64,000 nucleotides of DNA from Ureibacillus chungkukjangi (GCF_003217295.1 NZ_QJTJ01000006.1:35866-99865); one strand, 5' to 3'. Positions 1 through 8,731 are shown, counted from the first letter of the stretch. Notes: generated by a model not told the origin, from the letters alone. Made by a program: numbers and translations.

Positions 1-985
1 GGAGATAGGAGTGGAATGCGTTTCATGTAGGTGATGAAACGCGTTAGGGAGTGGAGATAGGAGTGGGATGCGTTTCATGTAGGTGATGAAACGCGTTAGG
101 GGACGGAGATAGGAATGGAATGCGTTTGATGTGGGAGATGAAACGCATTAGGGAGTGGAATTTGTAGTGGGATGCGTTTCATGTGGTTGATGAAACGTGT
201 TAGGGAGTGGAGATGGTAATGGAATGCGTTTGATGTGGGAGATGAAACGCGTTAGGGGACGGAGAAAGGAGTGGAATGCGTTTCATGTAGGCGATGAAAC
301 GTGTTAGGGGACGGAGAAAGGAGTGGAATGCGTTTGATGTGGGAGATAAAACGTGTTAGGGAGTGGAATTTGTAGTGGGATGCGTTTCATGTAGGTGATG
401 AAACGCGTTAGGGAGTGGAATTTGGAGTGGGATGCGTTTCATGTAGGTGATGAAACGCGTTAGGGAGTGGAGCTGGTAATGGAATGCGTTTGATATGGGA
501 GATGAAACGTGTTAGGGAGTGGAATTTGGAGTGGAATGCGTTTCATGTAGGTGATGAAACGCGTTAGGGAGTGGAGATAGGAGTGGGATGCGTTTCATGT
601 AGGTGATGAAACGCGTTAGGGGACGGAGATAGGAATGGAATGCGTTTGATGTGGGAGATGAAACGCATTAGGGAGTGGAATTTGTAGTGGAATGCGTTTC
701 ATGTAGGCTATGAAACGTGTTAGGGAGTGGAGCTGGTAATGGAATGCGTTTGATGTGGGAGATGAAACGCGTTAGGGAGTGGAATTTGGAGTGGGATGCG
801 TTTCATGTAGGAGATGAAACGCGTTAGGGAGTGGAGATAGGAGTGGGATGCGTTTCATGTAGGTGATGAAACGCGTTAGGCGGTGGAGATTGGATTAGAA
901 TGCGTTTCATAACGGGAATGAAACTCATTAGACGATGTAGATGGGATTAGAATACGTTTCATAACGCAGATAAAACGCGTTAGAA
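1..985 (+). repeat. 52-bp palindromic tandem repeat array 1
   Basis: About 19 head-to-tail units; the GCGTTT motif recurs at 18, 70, 122 and 174, giving a period of exactly 52. Each unit carries an inverted repeat of the form ATGCGTTTCAT, a 7-nt loop (gtaggtg or similar), then ATGAAACGCGTT, followed by a purine-rich linker (AGGGAGTGGAATTTG or GGACGGAGATAGG). Some units have GTTTGAT in the left arm, which breaks one pair. The last two units (about 880-985) are diverged, so the array decays toward spoIIGA. The array runs off the left edge of the window. There are no unique spacers and no ORF with coding character. Confidence 0.93.
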
Positions 986-1480
986 CTAGAAAAATCACTT
1001 AACAAGCACTTCATAACCAGCATCGATCATATTAACGACAAGAGCTTCACGAAAAACGCAATTCACAACCTCTATCCGCAAGCCTCAATTGAAATCCCAT
1101 CCCCAATTAATCTATCAAATTCCAAAAAATATACATGCTACAGTAAGATAAAATTCGACATAAATAGAAGCTATTCTCCTCCTCAAGAATGTAGTTTATC
1201 CAGTAGCTACTCTTTTCCTAAAGCCGCATCCTACCACTTAAACTCCACACTATATCCAGAACCTATTATAAGGGCAGCTATTATCAGCATGCCTATCCAT
1301 TTTCCAACAAGATAGCTGTAAAGACACTTCACATTGGCTCAAGCCTACTTGTTCACTAAGATTATTCATCGCAAAAATACAATTTTAAATCAACTATACT
1401 TACACAACTTTCAATATCAATTTTATTAATCTTTTAATTTTTACTTCTGCATACACAATTTTCCCCAAGTCGAATATTTC
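986..1480. other. gene-poor stretch upstream of spoIIGA
   Basis: About 500 nt without a convincing gene. On the minus strand short open stretches read like protein tails: one near 1003-1085 would end in ..DAGYEVLVK, and another near 1218-1330 would encode a single hydrophobic helix ending in ..GYSVEFKW. Neither has a ribosome binding site or an intact upstream frame. I read them as possible relics of decayed genes, with low certainty. Confidence 0.4.
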
Positions 1481-1550
1481 TACATATCGTGTCGAAATTA
1501 CTCAGTTTTTTAAGGGTTATTGTCAAAAAGAAATTCGAGTTTTGTACGAT
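1468..1550 (+). promoter_or_regulatory. probable Spo0A-controlled spoIIG promoter
   Basis: TGTCGAA at 1490-1496 is an exact match to the core 0A box. AGTCGAA at 1468-1474 and TGTCAAA at 1521-1527 are one-mismatch copies. A -35-like TTGTCA (1520-1525) and a -10-like TACGAT (1545-1550) are 19 bp apart, longer than usual. In B. subtilis the spoIIG promoter is also a long-spacer sigma-A promoter activated by Spo0A, which fits the gene downstream. The boxes are seen; the function is inferred. Confidence 0.55.
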
Positions 1551-1606
1551 GGTTTGACAATTTCTGAAGAGGCAGGATGGTACTCTATTTACAGGAGGAC
1601 GCTGAA

Positions 1607-2431
1607 ATGATTGGAGAATTACTCGTACTATACAATACGTTATTTAACTATTTTTTATTAAAATTCACGCAAGAAATAACGGGATTGTATGTGAAAAGGA
1701 GTAGGTTGCTACTTAGTGCGTTTTGTAGTGGACTGATTGCCAGCATTTTCTACCAGACATTACTTGGAGCCTTACTGAGTTTTATCGTACTAATTGGAAT
1801 GGCCTTTTCCTTTAGACTCCAGTCGTTGTTAAAGCAAGGCACTGTACTTTTTATTACAACGTTTTTTCTAGGTGGCGTTTTAACAAGCTTACTGCCCTTT
1901 TTATTAAATCAATCCGATGTCACCTTTTTTATATTATGTACAGCAGTCGCCTTTCTCGGTTTAACAGCGATTCATTCAAAGTGGAGAGAAATGATGCAAT
2001 CAAAGATTCAACATTCATTTGTCGTAGATTGTGACCTCGAATTATTTAAAAACACATATAGTTTAAAAGGATTTATTGACACGGGGAATGAGTGCTCGGA
2101 GCCTATGAGTGGAAAGCCGGTACATTTTCTTTCGTATTCGGCAGTCTCAAAGGAGCTACCAGAGGACTTCCATAAAGCGTTACTAGAATGGGATGAAAAG
2201 AATCCTTATCAGCTTAAGATGTTTCCTACGTATGTCTATCCAAAGGTAAGGGTCTTAACGCTGTCGACAGTTCAACAGGAACGTTCAACAGTTCTTGCCT
2301 TCCGTTTTGACAAACTAAAACTAAGTGGGACAACTACGAAAGAAATTTTCGAACAGTATGTTGTTTTCACAAAGCAGGATGCGAGGTATCCACAAGACGC
2401 ACAAATGATTCTTCATGTTTTGGCACTTTAA
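1607..2431 (+). CDS. spoIIGA: SpoIIGA, sporulation sigma-E factor processing peptidase
   Basis: Membrane-embedded aspartic protease that cleaves pro-sigma-E in the mother cell at the septum, after a signal from the forespore. The 274-residue protein has a run of hydrophobic segments over residues 1-130 and a soluble C-terminal half carrying FIDTGN (Asp about 158), the catalytic motif that matches the IDSGN of the B. subtilis protein. I chose the ATG at 1607 because AGGAGG lies at 1593-1598 and the N-terminus then aligns with known SpoIIGA; an upstream ATG at 1577 has no such site. It is shorter than the B. subtilis protein (309 residues). Unlike in B. subtilis, 279 nt separate it from sigE. 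Confidence 0.9.
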   Translation: MIGELLVLYNTLFNYFLLKFTQEITGLYVKRSRLLLSAFCSGLIASIFYQTLLGALLSFIVLIGMAFSFRLQSLLKQGTVLFITTFFLGGVLTSLLPFLLNQSDVTFFILCTAVAFLGLTAIHSKWREMMQSKIQHSFVVDCDLELFKNTYSLKGFIDTGNECSEPMSGKPVHFLSYSAVSKELPEDFHKALLEWDEKNPYQLKMFPTYVYPKVRVLTLSTVQQERSTVLAFRFDKLKLSGTTTKEIFEQYVVFTKQDARYPQDAQMILHVLAL

Positions 2432-2710
2432 GCTACTAACTTATGGTAGCAGTGAGCTGCTTCGATTCATTTACAAAACGATTTGTAAATGCTGAACGAA
2501 GCTACTAGAACCAAAATTTGGACAAGGTGCTAGGTGTATTCAACCCGCATTTAAGGGTACTAAAATCTCCTTCCTAGATGATGAGTAAAGTGAAGAAGTG
2601 TAGGAGAGGTAAGTCCACAAGCGCCAAATCAGCTCACCTAACAAAAGCTAGACAGGTTTTAGCTATTGGAGGGTCACTTAATCAAACTTACGCATAAAGG
2701 GGGAAAATGA
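2432..2710 (+). other. structured gap between spoIIGA and sigE
   Basis: This 279-nt gap has no ORF. It contains several nested inverted repeats: a hairpin with arms TTTACAAA/TTTGTAAA near 2470-2490 extended by CTTCG/CGAAG; CTAGG/CCTAG; AACCC/GGGTA; TCTCCT/AGGAGA; and an outer GGAC..GTCC pair ending near 2620. There is no U-tract typical of a terminator. It may be a structured untranslated RNA or decayed sequence; I cannot assign a known RNA family. Confidence 0.4.
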
Positions 2711-3418
2711 TTGTTTAATAAAATTATTGACTTATTTAGAAAAATTTGGAGTAAGTTTCGACTAAAGGGAACGTACTATATAGGAGGGCACGATTCATTG
2801 CCAGTACCATTAACTAGAGAAGAAGAGACGACAGTTATTGAAGCCTTTATGAATGGTGATTTAAGAGCAAGAGATACACTAATTGAGAGAAACCTTCGTC
2901 TTGTTGTATATATTGCAAGACGTTTTGATAACACAGGTACACCTATTGAAGATCTAATCAGCATCGGTTCCATTGGTTTAATCAAAGCCATTGAGACCTT
3001 TAATACAGAAAAGAATATTAAATTAGCAACTTACGCTTCCAGATGTATTGAAAACGAAATCTTGATGCATTTGAGAAAGACAAGCCGTATGAAGGGGGAG
3101 GTTTCGTTAGACGAGCCTTTAAATTCCGATCCAGATGGAAATGAATTACTCCTTTCAGACATTCTTGGTACAGAAGAACAAATTATTATGAATGATGTGG
3201 AAAAGAAGATTGAACGTCAGCATATGTTCCAGGCGATTAATGGCTTAAGTGAACGTGAACGATACATTATGGAATGTCGATTTGGTTTAAACGGGAAGCA
3301 AGAAATGACACAAAAAGAGGTGGCCGACCATTTAGGCATTTCACAATCCTATATTTCACGTTTAGAAAAGAAAATAATTTTAGATTTACGTGAACATTTA
3401 AATCAACCAATTTCTTAA
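2711..3418 (+). CDS. sigE: RNA polymerase sigma-E factor (pro-form), mother-cell specific
   Basis: Directs early mother-cell transcription during sporulation. The 235-residue protein begins with an amphipathic basic pro-sequence (about residues 1-27, [19 protein letters not shown]) that SpoIIGA removes. Region 2 ([17 protein letters not shown]) follows, and a region 4 helix-turn-helix ends the protein ([20 protein letters not shown]). The start is TTG at 2711, preceded by AAGGGGGAAAATGA. The length is close to that of B. subtilis SigE (239). It lies between its processing protease and sigG, as in other endospore formers. Confidence 0.96.
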   Translation: MFNKIIDLFRKIWSKFRLKGTYYIGGHDSLPVPLTREEETTVIEAFMNGDLRARDTLIERNLRLVVYIARRFDNTGTPIEDLISIGSIGLIKAIETFNTEKNIKLATYASRCIENEILMHLRKTSRMKGEVSLDEPLNSDPDGNELLLSDILGTEEQIIMNDVEKKIERQHMFQAINGLSERERYIMECRFGLNGKQEMTQKEVADHLGISQSYISRLEKKIILDLREHLNQPIS

Positions 3419-3754
3419 TTTATATAATAAGAAAGGTTTTATTTTAAACAAATACAATTGAATATTAAGAGCTTTAGTACGAATCCGATTGGATGAAATT
3501 GGACGAAAATTTTGTGCATATTCTTTTTTATTCCGGACAAACTTAAAAAACAGTTCAGAGATATATGTGAAACTTTCATAAAAATTCCTTATGAAGGTTG
3601 AAGTGCATCTCATGTGCTTCATAGACATAGCTGCATTCATTTATGCTCCTATTTCTGTGCACATAGAAATTCATGCATTTCTTGACTGTATATTCCTTTG
3701 GTCATAACAGCAGGAGAATGCGGGGAAAAAAATGACAGTTCGGAGGAAAAGAAG
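3419..3754 (+). other. sigE-sigG intergenic region with palindromes
   Basis: 336 nt with no credible gene. It holds imperfect hairpins CTTTCATAA/TTATGAAGG (about 3570-3598) and GAAGTGCAT/ATGTGCTTC (about 3599-3621), then a 20-bp palindrome ATTTCTGTGCACATAGAAAT at 3651-3670. A forespore (sigma-F or sigma-G) promoter for sigG is expected here, but I could not fit both promoter elements with correct spacing. Confidence 0.45.
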
Positions 3755-4537
3755 ATGGTTCGTACTAAGGTAGAACTTTGTGGTGTAGATACTGCTTCTT
3801 TGCCAGTGCTAAAACATGAAGAGATGAGAGAGCTGTTCGTTCGCTTACAAGCTGGAGAAGAATGGGTAAGAGATGAACTGGTAATTTGTAATTTAAGGCT
3901 TGTGTTAAGTATTGTCGGTAGGTTCTCCTATCGAGGCGAACAAGCAGATGACCTATTCCAAGTAGGTTGTATCGGTTTATTAAAAGCTATTGATCATTTT
4001 GACCTTAAGCATAATGTTCGATTTTCAACATATGCTGTACCAATGATCATCGGTGAAATTAGAAGACATTTGCGTGATCATCATGCATTACGCGTTTCCA
4101 GATCCTTAAGAGATATTGCTTACAAAACAATGCAGGCAAAGGAAGCGTTTATTTCAGAAAATCTACATGAGCCGACAATTGAACAATTGGCAGAAGCAAT
4201 CGAGATGAAAAAGGAAGATGTATTGTATGCACTGGATGCAATTCAGGATCCTTTATCACTGCAAGAGCCAATTTACTCAGATGGCGGTGATGCCGTTTAT
4301 ATTATGGATCAGTTAAGAGATGATGATGTATCAGAGGAACAGTGGGTTGCATATGTAAGTGTAAAAGAAAGTATGCAAAAGCTAGATGAAAGACAGCAAA
4401 TGATACTATCAAAACGATTCTATTACGGCGAAACACAAACGGAAATTGCAAAATCACTTGGCATATCTCAGGCGCAAATTTCTCGATTAGAAAAAAATGC
4501 AATTGAGACAATGCAAAAAGACTATAAATTAGGATAA
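3755..4537 (+). CDS. sigG: RNA polymerase sigma-G factor, forespore specific
   Basis: Late forespore sigma factor. The 260 residues equal the B. subtilis SigG length and begin MVRTKVELCGVDT, matching the conserved MSRNKVEICGVDT start. Region 2 reads DDLFQVGCIGLLKAIDHFDL and is followed by FSTYAVPMIIGEIRRHLRD; region 4 ends TEIAKSLGISQAQISRLEKNAI. The ATG at 3755 follows GGAGG (3742-3746) by 8 nt; a longer upstream frame from 3698 adds 19 residues with no homology, so I reject it. A terminator follows immediately. Confidence 0.96.
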   Translation: MVRTKVELCGVDTASLPVLKHEEMRELFVRLQAGEEWVRDELVICNLRLVLSIVGRFSYRGEQADDLFQVGCIGLLKAIDHFDLKHNVRFSTYAVPMIIGEIRRHLRDHHALRVSRSLRDIAYKTMQAKEAFISENLHEPTIEQLAEAIEMKKEDVLYALDAIQDPLSLQEPIYSDGGDAVYIMDQLRDDDVSEEQWVAYVSVKESMQKLDERQQMILSKRFYYGETQTEIAKSLGISQAQISRLEKNAIETMQKDYKLG

Positions 4538-4546
4538 AACATGCGG

Positions 4547-4574
4547 CGCACTTATCTTTTAAGTGCGTTTTTAT
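4547..4574 (+). terminator. intrinsic terminator after sigG
   Basis: Arms CGCACTT (4547-4553) and AAGTGCG (4561-4567) close a 7-nt loop and are followed by TTTTTATTT. It sits 9 nt after the sigG stop. Confidence 0.85.
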
Positions 4575-4700
4575 TTGGTAATAAAGCCTTGACACAATAA
4601 ATCCAGAAAATCCTTTGTATAAGTAAATATTTTGCCTCACCAAGCATAAGTGTTATTAAAGAGTGGTATATGTGAAAATGTACAAGAAGGGAGATCGGAT

Positions 4701-4937
4701 TTGCGTTTTTCTGATGTGCAGCAAAAGGAAATTATTGAAGCTGGCAGTGGTCGTTTTATTGGGTATATTGTGGACGCCGAGGTGGATGAAAAGTCAGGGA
4801 ACATAGTAGCTTTTCTAGTTTCAGAGCCAAAAAAATTTATGTCCTTTATGCAAAGTGACGAGCAAGTAAGAAAAGTAATGATTAGCGATGTGCTCGTAGT
4901 AGGAAAAGATGTTATTTTAGTTAGAGAACTTGTCTGA
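4701..4937 (+). CDS. ylmC: YlmC/YmxH family PRC-barrel sporulation protein
   Basis: A 78-residue single-domain protein of the PRC-barrel type: GRFIGYIVDAEVDEKSGNIVAFLV, then MISDVLVVGKDVILVREL near the end. Members of this family sit beside sigG in Bacilli and have no firmly known biochemical role. I chose the TTG at 4701, preceded by AAGGGAGAT, because the B. subtilis homologue has no extra N-terminus; a frame from 4650 is open but has no ribosome binding site. In B. subtilis a laccase-domain gene (ylmD) follows; here ylmE follows directly. Confidence 0.8.
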   Translation: MRFSDVQQKEIIEAGSGRFIGYIVDAEVDEKSGNIVAFLVSEPKKFMSFMQSDEQVRKVMISDVLVVGKDVILVRELV

Positions 4938-5015
4938 TAGAAGTAGCAATGCATTGAAAAGTAGCATGTAGATTGATACAATAAAAGAAACTAATGATGT
5001 AAAGTTGGGTTTAAA

Positions 5016-5684
5016 TTGGCAAAGATTACAGAAAACTTACAATTCATAAATGAAAAAATAAAACAGGCAAAAAATCGTTCTGAAAAAAAGCAGGACGTAA
5101 CCGTAATTGCTGTAACAAAACAGGTCACTACCGAAAGAGCTTTTGAAGCGATAGAAGCAGGGCTAATTCATCTTGGTGAAAACCGACCAGAAGGATTATT
5201 GGCTAAAAAAAGCGAAATTAATAATCAAGCCAAATGGCATTATATTGGCTCGTTACAGTCAAGAAAAGTAAAACAAGTAATCAATGAAATTGACTATCTC
5301 CATTCTTTAGACCGTTTTAGTTTAGCTGAAGAAATTGATAAAAGAGCACAAAAAACGATTAATTGCTTTGTGCAAGCAAATGTATCAGGAGAAGAGTCAA
5401 AGCACGGACTTAACAGAGATGAGGTAATACCTTTTATCGAAAGTCTAGCGGAATTTGAACATATTCGCATCGTCGGCTTAATGACAATGGCTCCAAATAC
5501 AGAAGATGAAGAAATAATTCGAAACGTGTTTCGTGAATTAAAAAATCTACAACAGGAAGTTGTTAAGCTCAACTTACCGTTTGCACCATGTCAAGAGCTT
5601 TCAATGGGTATGTCAAATGACTACGAAATTGCAGTTGAAGAGGGTGCAACCTTTGTAAGAATTGGAACAGCTCTTGTTGGATAG
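5016..5684 (+). CDS. ylmE: YggS/YlmE family PLP homeostasis protein
   Basis: A 222-residue pyridoxal-phosphate-binding protein of the alanine-racemase-fold III YggS/PLPBP family, which buffers free PLP and has no known catalytic reaction. The PLP lysine lies in VIAVTKQV (residues 29-36), and the barrel motifs LGENRPEGL, WHYIGSLQSRK and LSMGMSNDYEIAVEEGATFVRIGTALVG are intact. It starts at TTG 5016 with only a weak ribosome binding site. It stands 16 nt upstream of sepF, the usual division-cluster context. Confidence 0.92.
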   Translation: MAKITENLQFINEKIKQAKNRSEKKQDVTVIAVTKQVTTERAFEAIEAGLIHLGENRPEGLLAKKSEINNQAKWHYIGSLQSRKVKQVINEIDYLHSLDRFSLAEEIDKRAQKTINCFVQANVSGEESKHGLNRDEVIPFIESLAEFEHIRIVGLMTMAPNTEDEEIIRNVFRELKNLQQEVVKLNLPFAPCQELSMGMSNDYEIAVEEGATFVRIGTALVG

Positions 5685-5700
5685 AAAAGAGGGATATTAG

Positions 5701-6180
5701 ATGAGCATGAAAAACAAAATCAAAAATTTCTTTTACTTAGAGGAAGAAGAGGAAGCAGCAGCACAAGTGCAAGCTCAAAGCCCAGTGAATCTTCCAAAAG
5801 AGCAACCGGTAGTAAAATCTCGCACGAAAAAGGAAAGAAAAGTAGTGGAGGTAGAAGCAGCTACAGCGCAGCCACCACGTAATGTTGTAAGCCTGCAAGC
5901 TGCAAACTCGCTGAAAAATTCGAAAGTAGTCATTATCGAACCACGTGTATACGCAGAAGCGCAGGATATTGCCGAGCATTTAAAAAATAAACGTGCTATT
6001 ATTGTCAATTTACAAAGAATTGATCGTGAATCCGGGATACGAATTATCGATTTCTTGAGTGGAACAGTGTATGCTTTAGGTGGAGATATTCAAAGAATCG
6101 GTACGGATATCTTCTTATGCACACCAGAAAATGTAGAGGTATCTGGTGAAATCTCTAATTATTTTTCTGAGGAATACTAG
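5701..6180 (+). CDS. sepF: Cell division protein SepF
   Basis: A 159-residue membrane-associated protein that binds FtsZ and organises filaments at the septum. The N-terminus [18 protein letters not shown] forms the amphipathic membrane anchor. A proline/glutamine-rich linker (about residues 20-65) follows, and then the SepF core: [55 protein letters not shown].. The family's usual length is about 150. The gene is within the ylmE-sepF-ylmG-ylmH-divIVA series. Confidence 0.96.
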   Translation: MSMKNKIKNFFYLEEEEEAAAQVQAQSPVNLPKEQPVVKSRTKKERKVVEVEAATAQPPRNVVSLQAANSLKNSKVVIIEPRVYAEAQDIAEHLKNKRAIIVNLQRIDRESGIRIIDFLSGTVYALGGDIQRIGTDIFLCTPENVEVSGEISNYFSEEY

Positions 6181-6311
6181 CTTCATTCCCTTCCAAGGAA
6201 TGGAGTTTCCCTCTGGTATTGAAGTACATAAAAGAGCAATCAACTAGCTTGGGTAAGGTTTTACTCCTAGCAATTAAGGGGAATTTAATTTAGAGAGGGT
6301 TATCAATTAAT

Positions 6312-6590
6312 ATGTTACTATCAATTATAAACGTAATCTCAATTGCATTCTCGATTTATTCGTTTATGCTAATTATTTACATTTTAATGTCCTGGGTTCC
6401 GGCAGCTAAAGAATCTGGATTCGGACGTTTATTAGCAAAAGCATGTGAGCCTTATTTAGGCTTCTTTAGAAAGTTCATCCCACCAATCGGTATGATCGAT
6501 TTTTCTCCAATCATCGGTATCTTATTATTAAGCTTTATCGAGAACGGCGTAAAAATTGTTATTTATAATATCTTTAACCTGATTGCATAG
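6312..6590 (+). CDS. ylmG: YggT/YlmG family membrane protein
   Basis: A 92-residue protein with two hydrophobic segments (residues 3-25 and about 60-88) and the family motif LMSWVPAAKESGFGRLLAKACEPYLGFFRKFIPPIGMIDFSPIIGILLL. YggT proteins affect nucleoid or division-site organisation in other bacteria; their mechanism is not known. It is separated from sepF by 131 nt, which include a small hairpin (CATTCC/GGAATG, about 6183-6202), and is followed by a terminator. Confidence 0.92.
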   Translation: MLLSIINVISIAFSIYSFMLIIYILMSWVPAAKESGFGRLLAKACEPYLGFFRKFIPPIGMIDFSPIIGILLLSFIENGVKIVIYNIFNLIA

Positions 6591-6593
6591 GAC

Positions 6594-6622
6594 AAGCCCC
6601 TACGAATGAGTGGGGGTTTTTT
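6594..6622 (+). terminator. intrinsic terminator after ylmG
   Basis: An AAGCCCCTAC arm (6594-6603) pairs with GTGGGGGTTT (6610-6619), allowing two G-T pairs, and the sequence runs into a T-tract. Confidence 0.75.
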
Positions 6623-6780
6623 ATATAAGTTGAAAAGCATTTTAGCTAAAAGGAGTTTACTCCACATATTTAAGTAGAAACCGTTTAAGTAAGAACTTTA
6701 TGAGAAAAAAACTCTAGCTTTTTACTATAAAACTTAAAAATTTAGGAATAATAATATTTATAAAGAGGGGCTTTTTTCAG

Positions 6781-7566
6781 ATGGAGCATTTAATCCAGCA
6801 TTTTAGAAAAGATGAACAGACGTTTATAGAAAAGGTCATTGGCTGGCAACGGGAAGTAGAGGACCGTTTTGCTCCAAAGCTAACAGATTTCCTTGACCCT
6901 CGAGAGCGCTTCATTGTTTCGTCCATCATCGGTCAGGCTAATGATTTGCAAGTGAAAACCTTTGGAGGGTTTCAAGAAGCAGAGCGGCAAAGACTATTTA
7001 TCTGCCCAAGTTACTTTGAACCATCCTTAGATGACTTCCAAATTACCTTTTTCTCTATTAACTACCCTTCTAAATTTGTGCAGTTAAAGCATCCGGATGT
7101 TCTAGGGGCTCTATTATCACTAGGCATTGAACGCAGTAAATTTGGGGATATAAGAATCGAAGAAAACACTATCCAATTTGCAGCGGTAGGGGAAGTACAA
7201 GACTATATTCTAGCTAATTTAACCTCCATTGGAAAATCGAAAGTGAAGCTAGAATATGTAAAAACTACGGATCAATTAATCACCGTAACGGAAGAATGGT
7301 TTGACAATACCTATACCGTAGCATCTATGAGGCTAGATGTGATACTCGCAACGGTAGTGAATATATCTAGACAAAAGTCTCAAAGTCTCATCAAGGCTGG
7401 AAAAGTAAAAGTAAATTGGACCGTTAGAGAGGATACTTCCTTTGAGGTTCAAGAAGGCGATGTCATTTCAGCCAGAGGTCATGGAAGAATCAAGGTCATG
7501 ATGACTGAGGGTAGAACAAAAAAGGATAAGATACGACTTCAAGTAGGACGATTAGAGCAAAAATAG
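6781..7566 (+). CDS. ylmH: YlmH family S4-domain RNA-binding protein
   Basis: A 261-residue protein with an S4 RNA-binding domain in its C-terminal third (about residues 180-240, SMRLDVILATVVNISRQKSQSLIKAGKVKVNWTV). The N-terminal part matches the YlmH family (QHFRKDEQTFIEKVIGWQREVEDRFAPKLTDFLDPRERFI). In Bacilli YlmH has been linked to ribosome-associated quality control of blocked nascent chains, which would relate it to rqcH at 32140-33822. The start at ATG 6781 follows AGAGGGG. Confidence 0.93.
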   Translation: MEHLIQHFRKDEQTFIEKVIGWQREVEDRFAPKLTDFLDPRERFIVSSIIGQANDLQVKTFGGFQEAERQRLFICPSYFEPSLDDFQITFFSINYPSKFVQLKHPDVLGALLSLGIERSKFGDIRIEENTIQFAAVGEVQDYILANLTSIGKSKVKLEYVKTTDQLITVTEEWFDNTYTVASMRLDVILATVVNISRQKSQSLIKAGKVKVNWTVREDTSFEVQEGDVISARGHGRIKVMMTEGRTKKDKIRLQVGRLEQK

Positions 7567-7661
7567 TAGTTTCTGGTGAAAATTTACGAAAATTTGATGT
7601 CAAGTGACGACACGAGTTGTATAATAGGATTAGTTATTTCAAATGAGAAGGAGTGTTGACC

Positions 7662-8213
7662 ATGCCATTATCACCTCTTGATATACATAATAAAGAATTT
7701 ACTAGAGGCTTCCGCGGCTATGCAGAAGACGAAGTGAACGAATTTCTAGATCAAATTATTAAAGATTATGAAATTATCCTTCGTGAGAAAAAAGAGTTAG
7801 AAGAGAAGATTAAAACAATGACTGTACAAATGGGTCATTATAATACACTAGAAGAAACATTACAAAAATCTATCGTTGTAGCTCAAGAAGCAGCAGAAGA
7901 GGTTCGTCGTAATTCTCAGCAGGAGTCTAAGCTAATTATTAAAGAGGCTGAAAAGAATGCTGATCGTATTGTCAATGAAGCATTGGGCAAAGCTCGTAAA
8001 ATTGCAATTGAAATTGATGAGTTGAAAAAACAATCGAAAGTATTCCGCAATCGATTCAAAATGCTAGTCGAAGCTCAATTAGACTTGTTAAGTACAGATG
8101 ACTGGGATCATTTAATGGAATATGATGTGGGTCTTACTGAAATCCAAAAGCATGCGAGAAAAGAAACAGATGAAATCGAGCTTACAAGTGAAGAGTTAAA
8201 CAAGCTTCTATAA
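7662..8213 (+). CDS. divIVA: Cell-pole and septum organiser DivIVA
   Basis: A 183-residue coiled-coil protein that binds curved membrane at poles and septa. The N-terminal membrane-binding domain MPLSPLDIHNKEFTRGFRGYAEDEVNEFLDQIIKDYE (residues 1-37) is highly conserved, and heptad-rich coiled coil follows (residues 30-165). ATG 7662 is preceded by AGAAGGAG; an in-frame GTG at 7653 overlaps the ribosome binding site. A TATAAT (7620-7625) with a poor -35 lies upstream, so the gene may have its own promoter. Confidence 0.97.
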   Translation: MPLSPLDIHNKEFTRGFRGYAEDEVNEFLDQIIKDYEIILREKKELEEKIKTMTVQMGHYNTLEETLQKSIVVAQEAAEEVRRNSQQESKLIIKEAEKNADRIVNEALGKARKIAIEIDELKKQSKVFRNRFKMLVEAQLDLLSTDDWDHLMEYDVGLTEIQKHARKETDEIELTSEELNKLL

Positions 8214-8225
8214 TATCCGATTTAC

Positions 8226-8254
8226 TTGACGAAAATTATTTGGTTTCATATACT
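8226..8254 (+). promoter_or_regulatory. sigma-A promoter of the ileS T-box transcript
   Basis: TTGACG (8226-8231), a 17-bp spacer, then TATACT (8249-8254). It stands directly upstream of the T-box leader and 12 nt after the divIVA stop. Confidence 0.75.
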
Positions 8255-8261
8255 GATAAAC

Positions 8262-8560
8262 GAGATTAAAAAATAACTTAAAATATGCGTTGACGGAGAC
8301 AGTATTTTTTTGAATGTGGACACAAGCGATTCGAGGATGGTGAAAGCTCGAACAATACCTTCAATAAAAGAAAATCACTCCCGAGCAAAATCCCTGAAAA
8401 AGAGCGCGCAAAATAGTGCTGTAAGTAAGTGATTTCGTTAACACTAGCGTTAAAGTGTCTAAGAGGTAATCTAATCTTAGTGTTAGATTGCAAATTAGGG
8501 TGGTACCACGAGTTATAGCTTCTCGTCCCTTTTACCAGGGATGAGAGGCTTTTTTTATTT
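8262..8560 (+). promoter_or_regulatory. T-box riboswitch, isoleucine-tRNA responsive, upstream of ileS
   Basis: The leader carries the T-box sequence AGGGTGGTACCACG at 8497-8510. A terminator helix follows (AGCTTCTCGTCCC pairing with GGGATGAGAGGCT, about 8518-8550, then a T-tract to 8557). In the Stem I region the specifier is probably ATC at 8374-8376, an isoleucine codon followed by A in the context AAAATCACTCCCGAGC. Uncharged tRNA-Ile would stabilise the antiterminator and allow ileS transcription. The T-box and terminator are seen directly; the specifier is assigned by context. Confidence 0.93.
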
Positions 8561-8731
8561 TTAAAAAAGTTCTGAGTCATTTATATTGGATTCAAAAAAA
8601 GGCTTCTAATCTACAACATGTTGCCTACTATGTAAGCCCTGCAATAGATCACAATATCCACTTTATTTATTGATTTAAACAACGCTAGTTATTTTAAGAA
8701 TTAAGAAGTTGAAACTTTAGGAGGACTTAAA

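Noticed and set aside
1-985. CRISPR array
   Set aside because: Repeats are directly contiguous at 52 bp with no unique spacers of constant length, and no cas gene is in the window. Differences between units are scattered substitutions.
1-985. parS or Noc sites
   Set aside because: The GTTTCAT..ATGAAAC half-sites resemble parS (TGTTTCACGTGAAACA), but here the halves are separated by a 7-nt loop and the central CACGTG is missing.
3398-3640. Reverse-strand frame of 80 codons between sigE and sigG
   Set aside because: No ribosome binding site, no recognisable protein, and it overlaps the end of sigE.
8278-8580. Reverse-strand frame of 100 codons
   Set aside because: It runs through the T-box riboswitch, whose RNA structure explains the sequence.
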